Shown here in pieces: positions 16,280-24,877 of a DNA stretch of 64,000 bases. The stretch is taken from contig JBDSZL010000052.1 in NCBI GenBank assembly GCA_039925145.1, positions 1-64,000 of the forward strand. The letters are read 5' to 3'. Position 1 is the first letter of the stretch. Each line of letters opens with the position of its first letter. Position numbers and translations under genes: made by a program. The notes beneath the pieces were generated by a model, which did no database searches, was not told where the DNA came from, and worked only from the letters and a program-made list of their open reading frames with translations. The DNA comes from JBDSZL01 sp039925145 (GTDB taxonomy: Bacteria; Acidobacteriota; Vicinamibacteria; Vicinamibacterales; SCN-69-37).

Positions 16280-17188
16280 ATGGCCGCGCGTGCACTCTGG
16301 AAGGGCTCTCTCAAACTGAGCCTCATCGCGATCCCGATTCGGGTGTTCGCCGCCACCGATCCCGCTGGTGACATCTCGTTCCGGCAGATACACGAGAAGT
16401 GCGGCACACCCATCAAGCTGAAACGGTGGTGCCCGCACTGCGAGATGGAGGTCAACGGCGAGGACCTCGCGAAGGGGTACGAGTTCCAGAAGGGGCAATT
16501 CGTCCTGATCGATGCCGAAGATATCAAGGCGGTGCGTCCGCCCTCGACGCACACCATTGCCATCGCGCAGGTGATCGACAACGACCGGCTCGATCCGCTG
16601 TTCATCGAGAAGCCCTATTACGTCGCGCCGGACAACGCGGCTTCGGGCGCGGCGTTTGCCGTCATCCGCGATGCGCTCGGCGAGCGCGCGGCGGTGGGGA
16701 AGCTGGCGCTGCATGGGCGCGAGTATCTCGTGGCGCTCAGGCCTCGGGCAGGTGGACTCGTGATGTACACGCTGCGGCATGGCTCCGAGGTTCGCGCGAT
16801 CGACGGCATCGACGAGTTGCAGTTCGCGAGAACGAACGTGAAGGCCGACGAACTCAAGCTCGCCGAACAGGTGCTCGACAGTTTCGAGAGCGACGCCGAT
16901 CTCTCGACCTACCACGACGACTACGAAGACGCGCTGCGTCAGATGATCGATGCGAAGGTGGCCGGGCAGGAGATCGTGGCCCCCGAGGAGCCAGCGGCGC
17001 CGAAGGTCGTGAATCTCATGGATGCGTTGCGACGCAGCCTCGCTGAGGTGAAGGCGGGCGGCGAGCCACGCAGCCGCGCGAGCGACTCAGGCAAGAGCGA
17101 ACCGAAGGCCAAGCCCGCAAAGATCGCGAGGACTGCGCCAGCCGCCACCGCCGCGGCTCCGGCCAAGCGCCGCAAACGCGCCTCCTGA
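16280..17188 (+). CDS. ku: Ku DNA-end-binding protein
   Basis: The 302-residue protein matches bacterial Ku over about 1-255: ALWKGSLKLSLIAIPIRVF opening, HEKCGTPIKLKRWCPHCEMEV, KGYEFQKGQFVLI, YVAPDNAASGAAFAVIRDAL and ELKLAEQVLDSF. Ku homodimers thread onto double-strand break ends and recruit LigD for non-homologous end joining. The C-terminal 45 residues are Lys/Ala/Pro-rich, as in Ku proteins whose tail contacts DNA and LigD. GGAGGAGA gives a strong ribosome-binding site. LigD is not encoded in this window. It is preceded by the decayed nucleotidyltransferase and faces a convergent membrane-protein gene. Confidence 0.95.
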   Translation: MAARALWKGSLKLSLIAIPIRVFAATDPAGDISFRQIHEKCGTPIKLKRWCPHCEMEVNGEDLAKGYEFQKGQFVLIDAEDIKAVRPPSTHTIAIAQVIDNDRLDPLFIEKPYYVAPDNAASGAAFAVIRDALGERAAVGKLALHGREYLVALRPRAGGLVMYTLRHGSEVRAIDGIDELQFARTNVKADELKLAEQVLDSFESDADLSTYHDDYEDALRQMIDAKVAGQEIVAPEEPAAPKVVNLMDALRRSLAEVKAGGEPRSRASDSGKSEPKAKPAKIARTAPAATAAAPAKRRKRAS

Positions 17189-17278
17189 CGACCGTAGCGC
17201 ATACGCCGCACGTCAGGTAAGCGGCGGCGGGCGCGGCGCTGACTCCGCGCGGTCAGAACGAGACGCCTGTTGCGGCCG

Positions 17279-19264
17279 TCAGCGCAGCCAGCCGAGCCAC
17301 GAGTCGATGCCGCCCACTGCAGCCGCTGCGACCAGCACGAGGACGAAGCCGCGCCGTATCCTGCGCATGCCCGACGGTGGCCGGGACGGATCCCACGCGA
17401 CGTCAACGGCCGACGCCGCCAGGAGAACGGCAGCCGGGTAGGTCGCCAGGTTCACGCGTCCCAGAAACTCAACGGCGTAGCGTTCGTATTGAGCCCCGAC
17501 CTTCGTAACGGTGCCCGCTCCGACGAACAGCAACCACACCACGCCCCAGGCGATCGCAAGGCTGCTCAGCCGTTCAGTTCTGCCCGCGAGCCGTAACGGG
17601 ATGAGGCCGACGATGGCCAGTACCAGCAGCGGCCAGCCGACGTGATCGGCCGTCTGGCGCAACGCGGTCCCCGCGCGCGCCGGCCACGACGGAACCACGA
17701 GGGCTTCGACCGCTGGATCGCGATCGGTCTGCGAAGGACTCGCCGCGGCAGGGTCTGCGCGCATGCGCGCGTATGCCTCCACGTACACGTTCGTGAAGTG
17801 TGCATAGTAGGCGGCTGTGGAGAACGTCAGCGCGAGTGCGGCACAGGCCACCAGCGCCGCCGCATGAACACGCAGGTTTCTGAACAAGAAGAACCAGATC
17901 GCGAGCGCCGCCAACGTAGTCAGCAGCAGCACGACCGTGCTCACGTGAGAGCAGAACGCCAGGACCACCACCGCCGTGAGCAGGGCCGCCTGCCCGTACC
18001 GCCTGGGGCCGAGTGTGAGGGCTGCCGCAAGCACGGCAGCCGCGACGGCCACCGATTGCCCGAACGCATTGGTGAGATTACCGTTGCCCACGACGATGTA
18101 CGGCAACGGCACCAGATGAAAGAAGGCCACGCCGCAGACGGCCGCCCACGGGTTGACGAAGGCACGTCTGCAGAGCCAGTACAGGAACCCTCCCGCGATG
18201 ACGCCGACCGTCGCGACGACAATGCGTAACAGCGCGACATGATCGGCGACCATCCGCGCCAAGGGCGACGCGAACACATAGAGCCCGATAGCATACGGAA
18301 ACTGCACACCGTCTGGCATCGCCTGTGTGAAGAAGTACTGACCTGCGAGCACCGCGTCGAGGCGGTGGGCCTGGAACAACGCATCGACGAGAGACTTGGA
18401 GGGGTGTAGCAGCGCACCGAGTTGAAGAACCAACGCGACAGCCGAGACCATCACGGCGGCGATCGTCGGCCTGTCGACGCGCTCGGCTTGCCGTGCCTGA
18501 AGTCCCTTCAGCAGAATCAGCGTGCCGCCCGACACCCAGAGGGCCAGGGCGGCGAGCGTGGCGCTGTAGCCGGTCAACAATGCGGCGCCAGTGCCGAGGA
18601 GCACCGCGATGCCGGCGACGAGCACCAGGACGGCTACCAACGCGTCGGTGACAACAGCGCCACCGAGCGCGAAGACACCTGCAGTGGCTGCGGCAGCAAT
18701 CGCGGCATTACGGACAGGCACGAGCGGCGGCCGCGCCAGGCGACTGGCGGGCTGACAGGACACGCGGTCTACCTGCACGCCGAGCTCGCGCGGATCAGAC
18801 CCACCGGGATGAAAGGTGGGCGTGGTCACAATCCCGACGGTGAGGCCGGTACCCCGACGCGCGGGCACAGAGACGTCTACCTCTTCGAAGTCATTGCTGG
18901 CGTGTATGGTGGACGCGACTGCTCCGTCCACGAGCACCGTCACCAAGGGCTGTTCCATGCTGGCCGCGCGCGCGCCACGGAGAAGAATCGCGCAGTTCCA
19001 GATGGTTGCGCGGCTGACGCCATTCAGCTTCATCTGCGCGCGAGCACCGGTCCAGGCGTATGTCAGCTCCCCTGCCGCCTCAGGTGCGTAGAAGCCGCTC
19101 GCCAATGCGCGCGGCAGCGCGCGGTCCATCTCGACGGTGATTCCGGGTTTCGCGACTTGAGCCAACCAGACCGATAGCGCGGCGGCGACACCGCAGGCCA
19201 CTGCAAGAACGCCGGCACGCAGAAAGCGGCCATGCACCGGCGCGGGACGAGTAGAGGCCTGCAT
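17279..19264 (-). CDS. Large polytopic membrane protein (661 aa)
   Basis: The protein starts with a basic N-terminus and a helix (LAVACGVAAALSVWLAQV), then a beta-rich external region of about 150 residues (ITVEMDRALPRALASGFYAPEAAGELTYAW and so on), then about 12-14 hydrophobic segments spread from 190 to 650. A luminal-type loop after the first helix followed by many membrane spans resembles GT-C-fold glycosyltransferases or related lipid-linked sugar transporters, but no catalytic motif can be named. It is divergent from the second large membrane gene (19453-21432), 188 bp away. Function unassigned. Confidence 0.65.
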   Translation of the reverse strand: MQASTRPAPVHGRFLRAGVLAVACGVAAALSVWLAQVAKPGITVEMDRALPRALASGFYAPEAAGELTYAWTGARAQMKLNGVSRATIWNCAILLRGARAASMEQPLVTVLVDGAVASTIHASNDFEEVDVSVPARRGTGLTVGIVTTPTFHPGGSDPRELGVQVDRVSCQPASRLARPPLVPVRNAAIAAAATAGVFALGGAVVTDALVAVLVLVAGIAVLLGTGAALLTGYSATLAALALWVSGGTLILLKGLQARQAERVDRPTIAAVMVSAVALVLQLGALLHPSKSLVDALFQAHRLDAVLAGQYFFTQAMPDGVQFPYAIGLYVFASPLARMVADHVALLRIVVATVGVIAGGFLYWLCRRAFVNPWAAVCGVAFFHLVPLPYIVVGNGNLTNAFGQSVAVAAAVLAAALTLGPRRYGQAALLTAVVVLAFCSHVSTVVLLLTTLAALAIWFFLFRNLRVHAAALVACAALALTFSTAAYYAHFTNVYVEAYARMRADPAAASPSQTDRDPAVEALVVPSWPARAGTALRQTADHVGWPLLVLAIVGLIPLRLAGRTERLSSLAIAWGVVWLLFVGAGTVTKVGAQYERYAVEFLGRVNLATYPAAVLLAASAVDVAWDPSRPPSGMRRIRRGFVLVLVAAAAVGGIDSWLGWLR

Positions 19265-19452
19265 TACGTGGGAGATCGAGACATCGGCACGTCGAGGTCG
19301 AGCAGCGGCCCGGCGTCGTTGAGCGAGATGAGCCAGAAGGGTACGGGCACGATCTGAACGAAGTCAACCGACGCACACAGTGCTCGGGCGCGAGCGCCCG
19401 TCGAACAGCCTCTGCCCGGATCCCTCCGTGCTAGCATGTGCCACCCCGCAGT

Positions 19453-21432
19453 ATGGGCTCCACTTCCCCGTTTCCGCCACGCGTCTGGATCTTTCTTTCG
19501 TTCCTTGGCGTGGCGGCACTGCAAGCCTGGCCACTGCCCCTCCATCTCGGCAGCGCCCTGACTGGGGAGCCCGGCGGCGATACGGGTGTGTACGTCTGGA
19601 ACATCTGGGTCTTTCGTCACGAACTACTGCAACACCTGGTGCTCCCCTTCACGACGTCGACGATTCTGCCGCTCGACGGCCCCACCGACCTCAGCCTGCA
19701 CAACTACACCGTCTTCGCCGACCTGCTCTCGCTGCCCGTGCAGCGGTGGCTCGGTGTCGTCGCCACGTTCAACCTGCTGTATCTCGTGAACGTGGCGCTT
19801 GCCGGATTCGGCATGTTCCTGCTCGTCGACGACGCGCGTGGCGGCAGCCGTGCGGGCAGGGCTGAAGCGTGGCTCGCCGGATTGCTCTTTGCCTGCTCGC
19901 CGTTTCTCGTCGCGCGAAGCACCGCGCATTTCAGTCTCGCCGCGGCGGCGCCGCTTCCGTTCTTCGTGTGGGCGCTCGAGCGGACATGGCACACGCGTCG
20001 TCTGAGAGACGGTGGGCTGGTGGGTGCCTGTGTCGCGTGGGCGGCCTACTCGGATCCGTACTACGGCATCTACTGCGTCCTGCTCGGTGTCGCCTTCTCT
20101 CTCGCGCAACTCGTGCGCCTCGAGTCCACTTCCGCGGGCGCCCATCGGCAGCGATTGCGCCGCGGGCTGGACGTGTGCGCCGCGGTGCTGTCGTGCGCGG
20201 TCCTCGCCGCGCACCTCCAGCACGGCGCACTGCGAGTGGGCCCGTGGTCTGTGTCGATGCGATCGGTCTACACCCCGATGCTGGTCATCACGCTGCTCCT
20301 CACGGCACGCGTGCTGCTGACGCGCGACTGGCAACTTGGCTGGCAGCCGGCCGCGCCGACGGAGGTGCGGCGACTGCTGTTACCGGGTGCGATGGCCGTC
20401 GTCGTTGCCACCGTATTGCTATCTCCCGAGCTGTTCGCCCTCGCCAGCCGCGCGGTCCAGGGCCAGTTCGTCGCAGCGCCGGTTTTCTGGCGATCGAGTG
20501 CGCCAGGCGTCGACCTGATGGCGCTCGTGCTCCCCAACCCGAACCACCCGCTGGCGCCGCACGCCCTGGTGGACTGGTTCGTACGCCAGCCGGCGCGTTA
20601 CGAAGAGAACGTCGCCTCTATCCCATGGGTCGCGCTCGCTGCAGTGCTTGGCGCCTCGAGGTACGGGCGTGTTCGACTGAATCGCCTCTGGGCTGCGATC
20701 GCTGTGTTCTTCGCGTTTCTGGCGTTGGGGCCATTCATCAGAATCGCCACCGTTCAGACCTACATTCCCACACCGTGGGCGCTCCTGCGCTACGTGCCGT
20801 TGATCGGCGAAGCGCGGATGCCACCCCGGTTCGCGGTGCTGGTCGTGATGGCCGTCGCCGTCCTCTTTGCGGAGGCGTTGACCGGGCTTCGCAAGCGTTA
20901 CCCAAGTCGTCGCCGGACGCTGCTCGGCGTCATCGGCATTGCGCTCGCCTTCGAGCTCATGCCGGCGCCTCGCAGGCTGTATTCAGCCAAGGTCCCGGAC
21001 GTCTATTACCAGATCGCGGCTGACGCCCGGGACGTCCGGGTGCTCGATCTGCCGTTCGGGATCCGTGATGGGCTGTCGTCACTGGGTGACTTCACGGCAG
21101 CGTCGCAGTATTACCAGACGGTGCACCACAAACCGTTGCTTGGAGGATATCTGTCGCGTGTGTCGGATCTCACGAAGACGTACTACCGCAGCTTGCCGAC
21201 CGCCTCGGCGCTGCTGGATTTGAGCGAGGGACGGTCGTTGACCGCCGAGGAAGAAGCGAGCGCACGCGCGCACGCGCGTGAGTTCGTGACGGAGGCTCAG
21301 CTCGGGTATGTGGTGATTGAGACCGGCCGGGTCAAGCCGGCTCTGCGGCTGTTCGCGATAGATGTGCTGGGCCTCGAGCCGATTGTGGCCACAGACGGCT
21401 TCGAGCTGTTGAAACCCCGCGTCGACCAATGA
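19453..21432 (+). CDS. Large polytopic membrane protein, GT-C-like (659 aa)
   Basis: The ATG at 19453 (MGSTSPFPPRVW) is preferred; GTG at 19438 adds five residues. About 11-12 membrane helices occupy residues 10-520, and the first external loop reads TGEPGGDTGVYVWNIWVFRHEL, whose Asp fits the acidic residue in loop 1 of GT-C transferases. The C-terminal 150 residues are soluble. It has the look of YfhO-like or glycosyltransferase-like envelope proteins seen in Acidobacteriota. The neighbouring divergent gene encodes a comparable membrane protein, so they may act in one surface glycan pathway; this is inference. Confidence 0.65.
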   Translation: MGSTSPFPPRVWIFLSFLGVAALQAWPLPLHLGSALTGEPGGDTGVYVWNIWVFRHELLQHLVLPFTTSTILPLDGPTDLSLHNYTVFADLLSLPVQRWLGVVATFNLLYLVNVALAGFGMFLLVDDARGGSRAGRAEAWLAGLLFACSPFLVARSTAHFSLAAAAPLPFFVWALERTWHTRRLRDGGLVGACVAWAAYSDPYYGIYCVLLGVAFSLAQLVRLESTSAGAHRQRLRRGLDVCAAVLSCAVLAAHLQHGALRVGPWSVSMRSVYTPMLVITLLLTARVLLTRDWQLGWQPAAPTEVRRLLLPGAMAVVVATVLLSPELFALASRAVQGQFVAAPVFWRSSAPGVDLMALVLPNPNHPLAPHALVDWFVRQPARYEENVASIPWVALAAVLGASRYGRVRLNRLWAAIAVFFAFLALGPFIRIATVQTYIPTPWALLRYVPLIGEARMPPRFAVLVVMAVAVLFAEALTGLRKRYPSRRRTLLGVIGIALAFELMPAPRRLYSAKVPDVYYQIAADARDVRVLDLPFGIRDGLSSLGDFTAASQYYQTVHHKPLLGGYLSRVSDLTKTYYRSLPTASALLDLSEGRSLTAEEEASARAHAREFVTEAQLGYVVIETGRVKPALRLFAIDVLGLEPIVATDGFELLKPRVDQ

Positions 21433-21472
21433 CGACGGCAGCGCTCGCCGCACAGACATTCTCGACCGTCGG

Positions 21473-22318
21473 TCATCCTCCGGTCTGCAGGCTGACGGAG
21501 CGTCGGTCCATCTCGGTCAACAGTTGACGGACGGCCTTGAGGAGATCCTCCTGCCGCAGATCGACAAACCGGATCACACCTTCGTCGTCGAGGAGATATA
21601 CGGTGGGCCACCCATAGAGATCGTAGGTGCGCGCGATCGGGCCGCTCGCCTTGCTGTCAGAACGCTTCTCCCACCAGGAGCGGTAGAAGAGACCTCGACT
21701 GGTCTTGGCCTTGCGAGCGACCTCAGGGCTGGTATCGCTGTTGACGCTCAGCAAGACGAACGGCCAATCCTTGTAGAGTTCCTGCAGCAGTCGCTGGTAA
21801 GGGTACTCGGATCGGCAGATTCCGCACCAGTCGCCGGTGAAGGTGAGCATCACGACCTTACCGCGATAGTCTGACAGGCGAAAATTCTGACCGTCCAGGT
21901 CGGGGCCCTCGATTTCTGGGGCCACCTTGCCGATAGTGACACTTCGGACTGCGCGCGCTTCCTTCTCGAGCATGTCGGCCAGCTCGGGGTGCGCCTCGGA
22001 GGCACGGCTGAGCTCGGTCAGCACACGTCCCTGCTGCTTCGGGCTCAGGATGCCGTTTTGCAGCCATCGCAGAAACTTCCACAGATTCAGCTCAGGGTCG
22101 GTCGCCGGATCGGACACGTCGACGCCTGCGGCGATCACCTCGTTGAACGTGGTGAGCAGCTTGTCGATCTGCGCATCTGTGAACGGCAGGATTTCGAGCT
22201 CGCGGGACGGCGGCTCGACGAACCCGACAGGCGACGGGGGCTGGGCGCGAGCACTGACGGCGGAGAGCAAAAGCAGACACAAAGAGAACACGCCAATACG
22301 CGGGGAGCGAACGTGCAT
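21473..22318 (-). CDS. TlpA-like thioredoxin-fold protein, secreted
   Basis: Signal peptide (FSLCLLLLSAVSARAQ) is followed by a helical region (about 45-125) and a TlpA/AhpC-type thioredoxin domain from about 128: VAPEIEGPDLDGQNFRLSDYRGKVVMLTFTGDWCGIC. The redox site C165-G-I-C168 is in the right place, and GWPTVYLLDDEGVIRF holds the cis-Pro. It is expected to reduce disulfides or heme-apocytochrome Cys in the periplasm. The helical insert before the domain is unusual for plain TlpA (about 150 aa) and makes the protein 281 residues. It stands alone, convergent with the membrane-protein gene. Confidence 0.85.
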   Translation of the reverse strand: MHVRSPRIGVFSLCLLLLSAVSARAQPPSPVGFVEPPSRELEILPFTDAQIDKLLTTFNEVIAAGVDVSDPATDPELNLWKFLRWLQNGILSPKQQGRVLTELSRASEAHPELADMLEKEARAVRSVTIGKVAPEIEGPDLDGQNFRLSDYRGKVVMLTFTGDWCGICRSEYPYQRLLQELYKDWPFVLLSVNSDTSPEVARKAKTSRGLFYRSWWEKRSDSKASGPIARTYDLYGWPTVYLLDDEGVIRFVDLRQEDLLKAVRQLLTEMDRRSVSLQTGG

Positions 22319-22366
22319 GCGAGAACCTCGAGCGAGAGCAGTTGTCAGTCGTTAGTCAAATTGGTT

Positions 22367-22990
22367 TCAAATCACGGGCAGAACCCTGCGCATGGCCCCA
22401 CTGAGACCACGCACCGCATCGTAGATAGACGAACCGGTCTTGATTCCGGTCTTGACGATTGAGCTGCCGGTCTTTCGAAACGCGCTGGTGATCAGGCCAT
22501 CGTCATTGGCTGAATCTGGCAGCGACGAAACCGGCGCCGCGAGACGCTCCGTCATCAGGTAGGCCGGCGGGTCGTCGGCAACGCTGACTGAAAGGTCGGT
22601 GGCCACGGCCACGAGCATGTCCGCGGCGGGCTCGACAGCAGAGAAGACGCCCAGACCCACGGAGCGACCGAGCGGGCCGCCCGGTGTCGTGATCGAGAAG
22701 GAGGCAGGGACCGCCAGCGGCTCGGCACTCGCGCGCATCTCGATCGCATCGGGCACGGCACGATGTCGAGCGAGCGGGCGCGCAACGAATGGATGCGGAT
22801 TCGCGGTGGCGTATTGCGGGGCCGACGTCGTGGCGACCGGCGCGGGTGCCGCCGGACCGGCAGCCGGGGCTTCGTTTCGGGCCATGCCGAGCGGCCACGA
22901 GTCGACGAGCGCACCAACGCCAGCCAGCACGCCCAATCCGATGAGCGCCAGCATCTTCGCGTACAGGTCCCGAATAGAATCTCCCCGCAC
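22367..22990 (-). CDS. Hypothetical single-span protein with IYDAVRGL tail (207 aa)
   Basis: It begins with a short cytoplasmic segment (MRGDSIRDLYAKM), one membrane span (LALIGLGVLAGVGALVDSWPLG), a Pro/Ala-rich linker and a 100-residue extracytoplasmic part. Its tail TGSSIVKTGIKTGSSIYDAVRGLSGAMRRVL is a repeat-like amphipathic helix. The same SVIYDALRGL phrase ends the small protein at 39956-40171, 17 kb away. No known domain is recognised. Anchored in the inner membrane with the bulk outside. No operon partner is obvious. Confidence 0.6.
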   Translation of the reverse strand: MRGDSIRDLYAKMLALIGLGVLAGVGALVDSWPLGMARNEAPAAGPAAPAPVATTSAPQYATANPHPFVARPLARHRAVPDAIEMRASAEPLAVPASFSITTPGGPLGRSVGLGVFSAVEPAADMLVAVATDLSVSVADDPPAYLMTERLAAPVSSLPDSANDDGLITSAFRKTGSSIVKTGIKTGSSIYDAVRGLSGAMRRVLPVI

Positions 22991-23050
22991 GCGCCTAGTG
23001 TAGCAACCATGCGGGTGCTCGCAGCGGCCGAAAAAATATTCTTTTCAGGC

Positions 23051-23881
23051 CTATCGGACGCGCGAGATCAGGATTGGCCGCAGAAGCGCCATCACGATGA
23101 GCACGAATCCAAAGGTGCACACAATGGCAGCGCCGGTCGGCAGATCGAACTGAACCGAGACGTACATACCGAGCATCGAGACCAGGCCGCCCATCGCCCA
23201 CCCAATCGCGAGCCGCGGACCAATCTTGCGGGCCCAGAGCATGGCGCCCACCGATGGCACAATCAGGTAACAGAAGACGAGCAGCACCCCCGCGATGGCC
23301 ACCGATCGGGTCACCACCAGGCCGAACGACGCGTAGAAGAGGAAGTCCCAGAGGCGAATCGGGACGCCGCGCGCCGCCGCCCCTACCGGATCGACCGAAA
23401 TCTCGATGAATCGCCGGCGGAACACGTAATGGAACACCCCGATGAGCACGTAGATGCCGCCGGTCAGCCAGACCTCGGACCACTGCACCGAGAGAATGTT
23501 GCCCACGAGCATGTCCTTGAGGTGCTCCGACTCCCCCGTCGACTTGCTCATCGTCAGGATCACGGCCGCAGATGCGACAGCGTAGGAGATGCCGATGATG
23601 GCTTCCTGCGGCACGTTCGCGTTGTGCCCCTTGATCATCGCGAAGATGAACGCGCCGATGAGCGTGAAGAGCAGGCTCATCCAGTAGATGGCCGGATCGT
23701 GCGGGTCGTGCCCCTGCCAGACAGCAATCGCAGCGCCGAGCGAGGCGATCTGCGCCAGGGAGAGATCCACGAAGATGACCCCCCGTTCGACGACGTGCAG
23801 CCCGAGGTAGGCGTGGATGCCGGCAATGATGAGGCTGGCCGCAATCGGCGCAGCCAGAAACGTGAGGATAACGGGATCCAT
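23051..23881 (-). CDS. znuB: Metal ABC transporter permease (ZnuB/MntB type)
   Basis: The 276-residue protein has eight to nine membrane helices and the ABC-3 family pattern, including GVVFVDLSLAQIASLGAAIA in the second helix, the coupling-helix region with GNILSVQWSE, and a C-terminal FDLPTGAAIVCTFGFVLIVMALL. It is the inner-membrane pore for Zn2+ or Mn2+. The gene is downstream of the binding-protein gene (gap 31 bp) and forms an operon with it and the porin-like gene. No ATP-binding subunit is encoded next to it, so the ATPase must lie elsewhere or the unit is incomplete. The znu name is a family-level assignment; metal is not proven. Confidence 0.85.
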   Translation of the reverse strand: MDPVILTFLAAPIAASLIIAGIHAYLGLHVVERGVIFVDLSLAQIASLGAAIAVWQGHDPHDPAIYWMSLLFTLIGAFIFAMIKGHNANVPQEAIIGISYAVASAAVILTMSKSTGESEHLKDMLVGNILSVQWSEVWLTGGIYVLIGVFHYVFRRRFIEISVDPVGAAARGVPIRLWDFLFYASFGLVVTRSVAIAGVLLVFCYLIVPSVGAMLWARKIGPRLAIGWAMGGLVSMLGMYVSVQFDLPTGAAIVCTFGFVLIVMALLRPILISRVR

Positions 23882-23912
23882 GGAAGCCCTTCTCGTGGAG
23901 CGGCGCCGCTCG

Positions 23913-24842
23913 CTACTTGCCGGTGACCTTCTTCAACGTGCTCACCAGCAGGTTGACGTCGAAATCGAACAGTCTGATGTAGTCGGCCGCCTCCTTCTCA
24001 CCGCCGACCGACGGCGCGAGCTCGAGCACGGTACCTCCGACCTGAGCGGCCACGGCGTTCGGGGTCTTCTTGTCGAAATACGGTTCGACGACGATGAGCT
24101 TGGCCCCCTGGGCCTTCATGTCGGCGATCAGCTCGAGGGTATGTGAAGGCGATGGCGGGATGCCGGGCTTGGGCTCGACATACCCCATCACGTTCAGCCC
24201 GAACCGTTCCATGAAGTTGGGCCATGAGCGGTGATACGTGACGACCTTGGTGCCCTTGAACGGGGCCATGGCGGCGTCCCAGCGCTGCTCGGCGGCGGCG
24301 AGCCGCTTGTCGAAATCGTCGTAGTGCTGCGCGAAGAAGGCACGATCTGCAGGCGACAGCTGCGTGAGCCGATCTCGAATGCCCTGCGCGATACGGCGGC
24401 CGTTGCCAGGGTCGAGCCAGTAGTGGGGGTTGCCCTGCGGATGCACGTCGCCCATCGCCCGTGTGAGCTGTACGGTGGGAATCTCCAGAATCTTCACGTT
24501 GAGGGACGCGTCGAGGTAACCCGGCGCACCAGGCTGAATCTTCGCGTTCCGCGCGCTCGAAATGAGCGTGGGCAGCCACCCGATCTCGAGCTCACGGCCG
24601 ACCGCAATGAGCAGGTCGGCGCGGCTGACCGCGAGGATGAAGCTCGGCTTGGGCTCCACGAAGTGCGGGTCCTGGTATCCCTTGGCGAGGGCAACCACTT
24701 CCACCTTCTCACCGCCTACTTCGCGAGCGAGAGAAGCGAGGTCTTCTGTGGTCGTGACGACCCGGAGAGCGGCCGCGGCAGGCGTCGCTGAAAATACGGC
24801 CAGCAGACCGGCAAGAACGGCGTGACGAAGATGTGAACGCAT
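23913..24842 (-). CDS. znuA: Metal ABC transporter substrate-binding protein (ZnuA type)
   Basis: Signal peptide (LAGLLAVFSATPAAAA) precedes a cluster A-I solute-binding protein. Likely metal ligands are His in KGYQDPHFVEP, His in GNPHYWLDPGN and TYHRSW, and Asp/Glu near VVEPYFDKKTPN. The long His/Asp-rich loop of Zn-specific ZnuA is absent, so Mn or Zn are both possible. It delivers metal to the permease gene immediately downstream; upstream, with 35 bp between, lies a porin-like gene transcribed in the same direction. A Zur/Fur box was not recognised by eye. Confidence 0.85.
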   Translation of the reverse strand: MRSHLRHAVLAGLLAVFSATPAAAALRVVTTTEDLASLAREVGGEKVEVVALAKGYQDPHFVEPKPSFILAVSRADLLIAVGRELEIGWLPTLISSARNAKIQPGAPGYLDASLNVKILEIPTVQLTRAMGDVHPQGNPHYWLDPGNGRRIAQGIRDRLTQLSPADRAFFAQHYDDFDKRLAAAEQRWDAAMAPFKGTKVVTYHRSWPNFMERFGLNVMGYVEPKPGIPPSPSHTLELIADMKAQGAKLIVVEPYFDKKTPNAVAAQVGGTVLELAPSVGGEKEAADYIRLFDFDVNLLVSTLKKVTGK

Positions 24843-24877
24843 GATCGACCTCCTGAATCACCTGACAGGAAGACCCG

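Noticed and set aside
17183..17218. CCTGACG...CGTCAGG inverted repeat after ku as a terminator
   Set aside because: Seven-bp stem with a 20-base loop and no T-tract; too weak to call.
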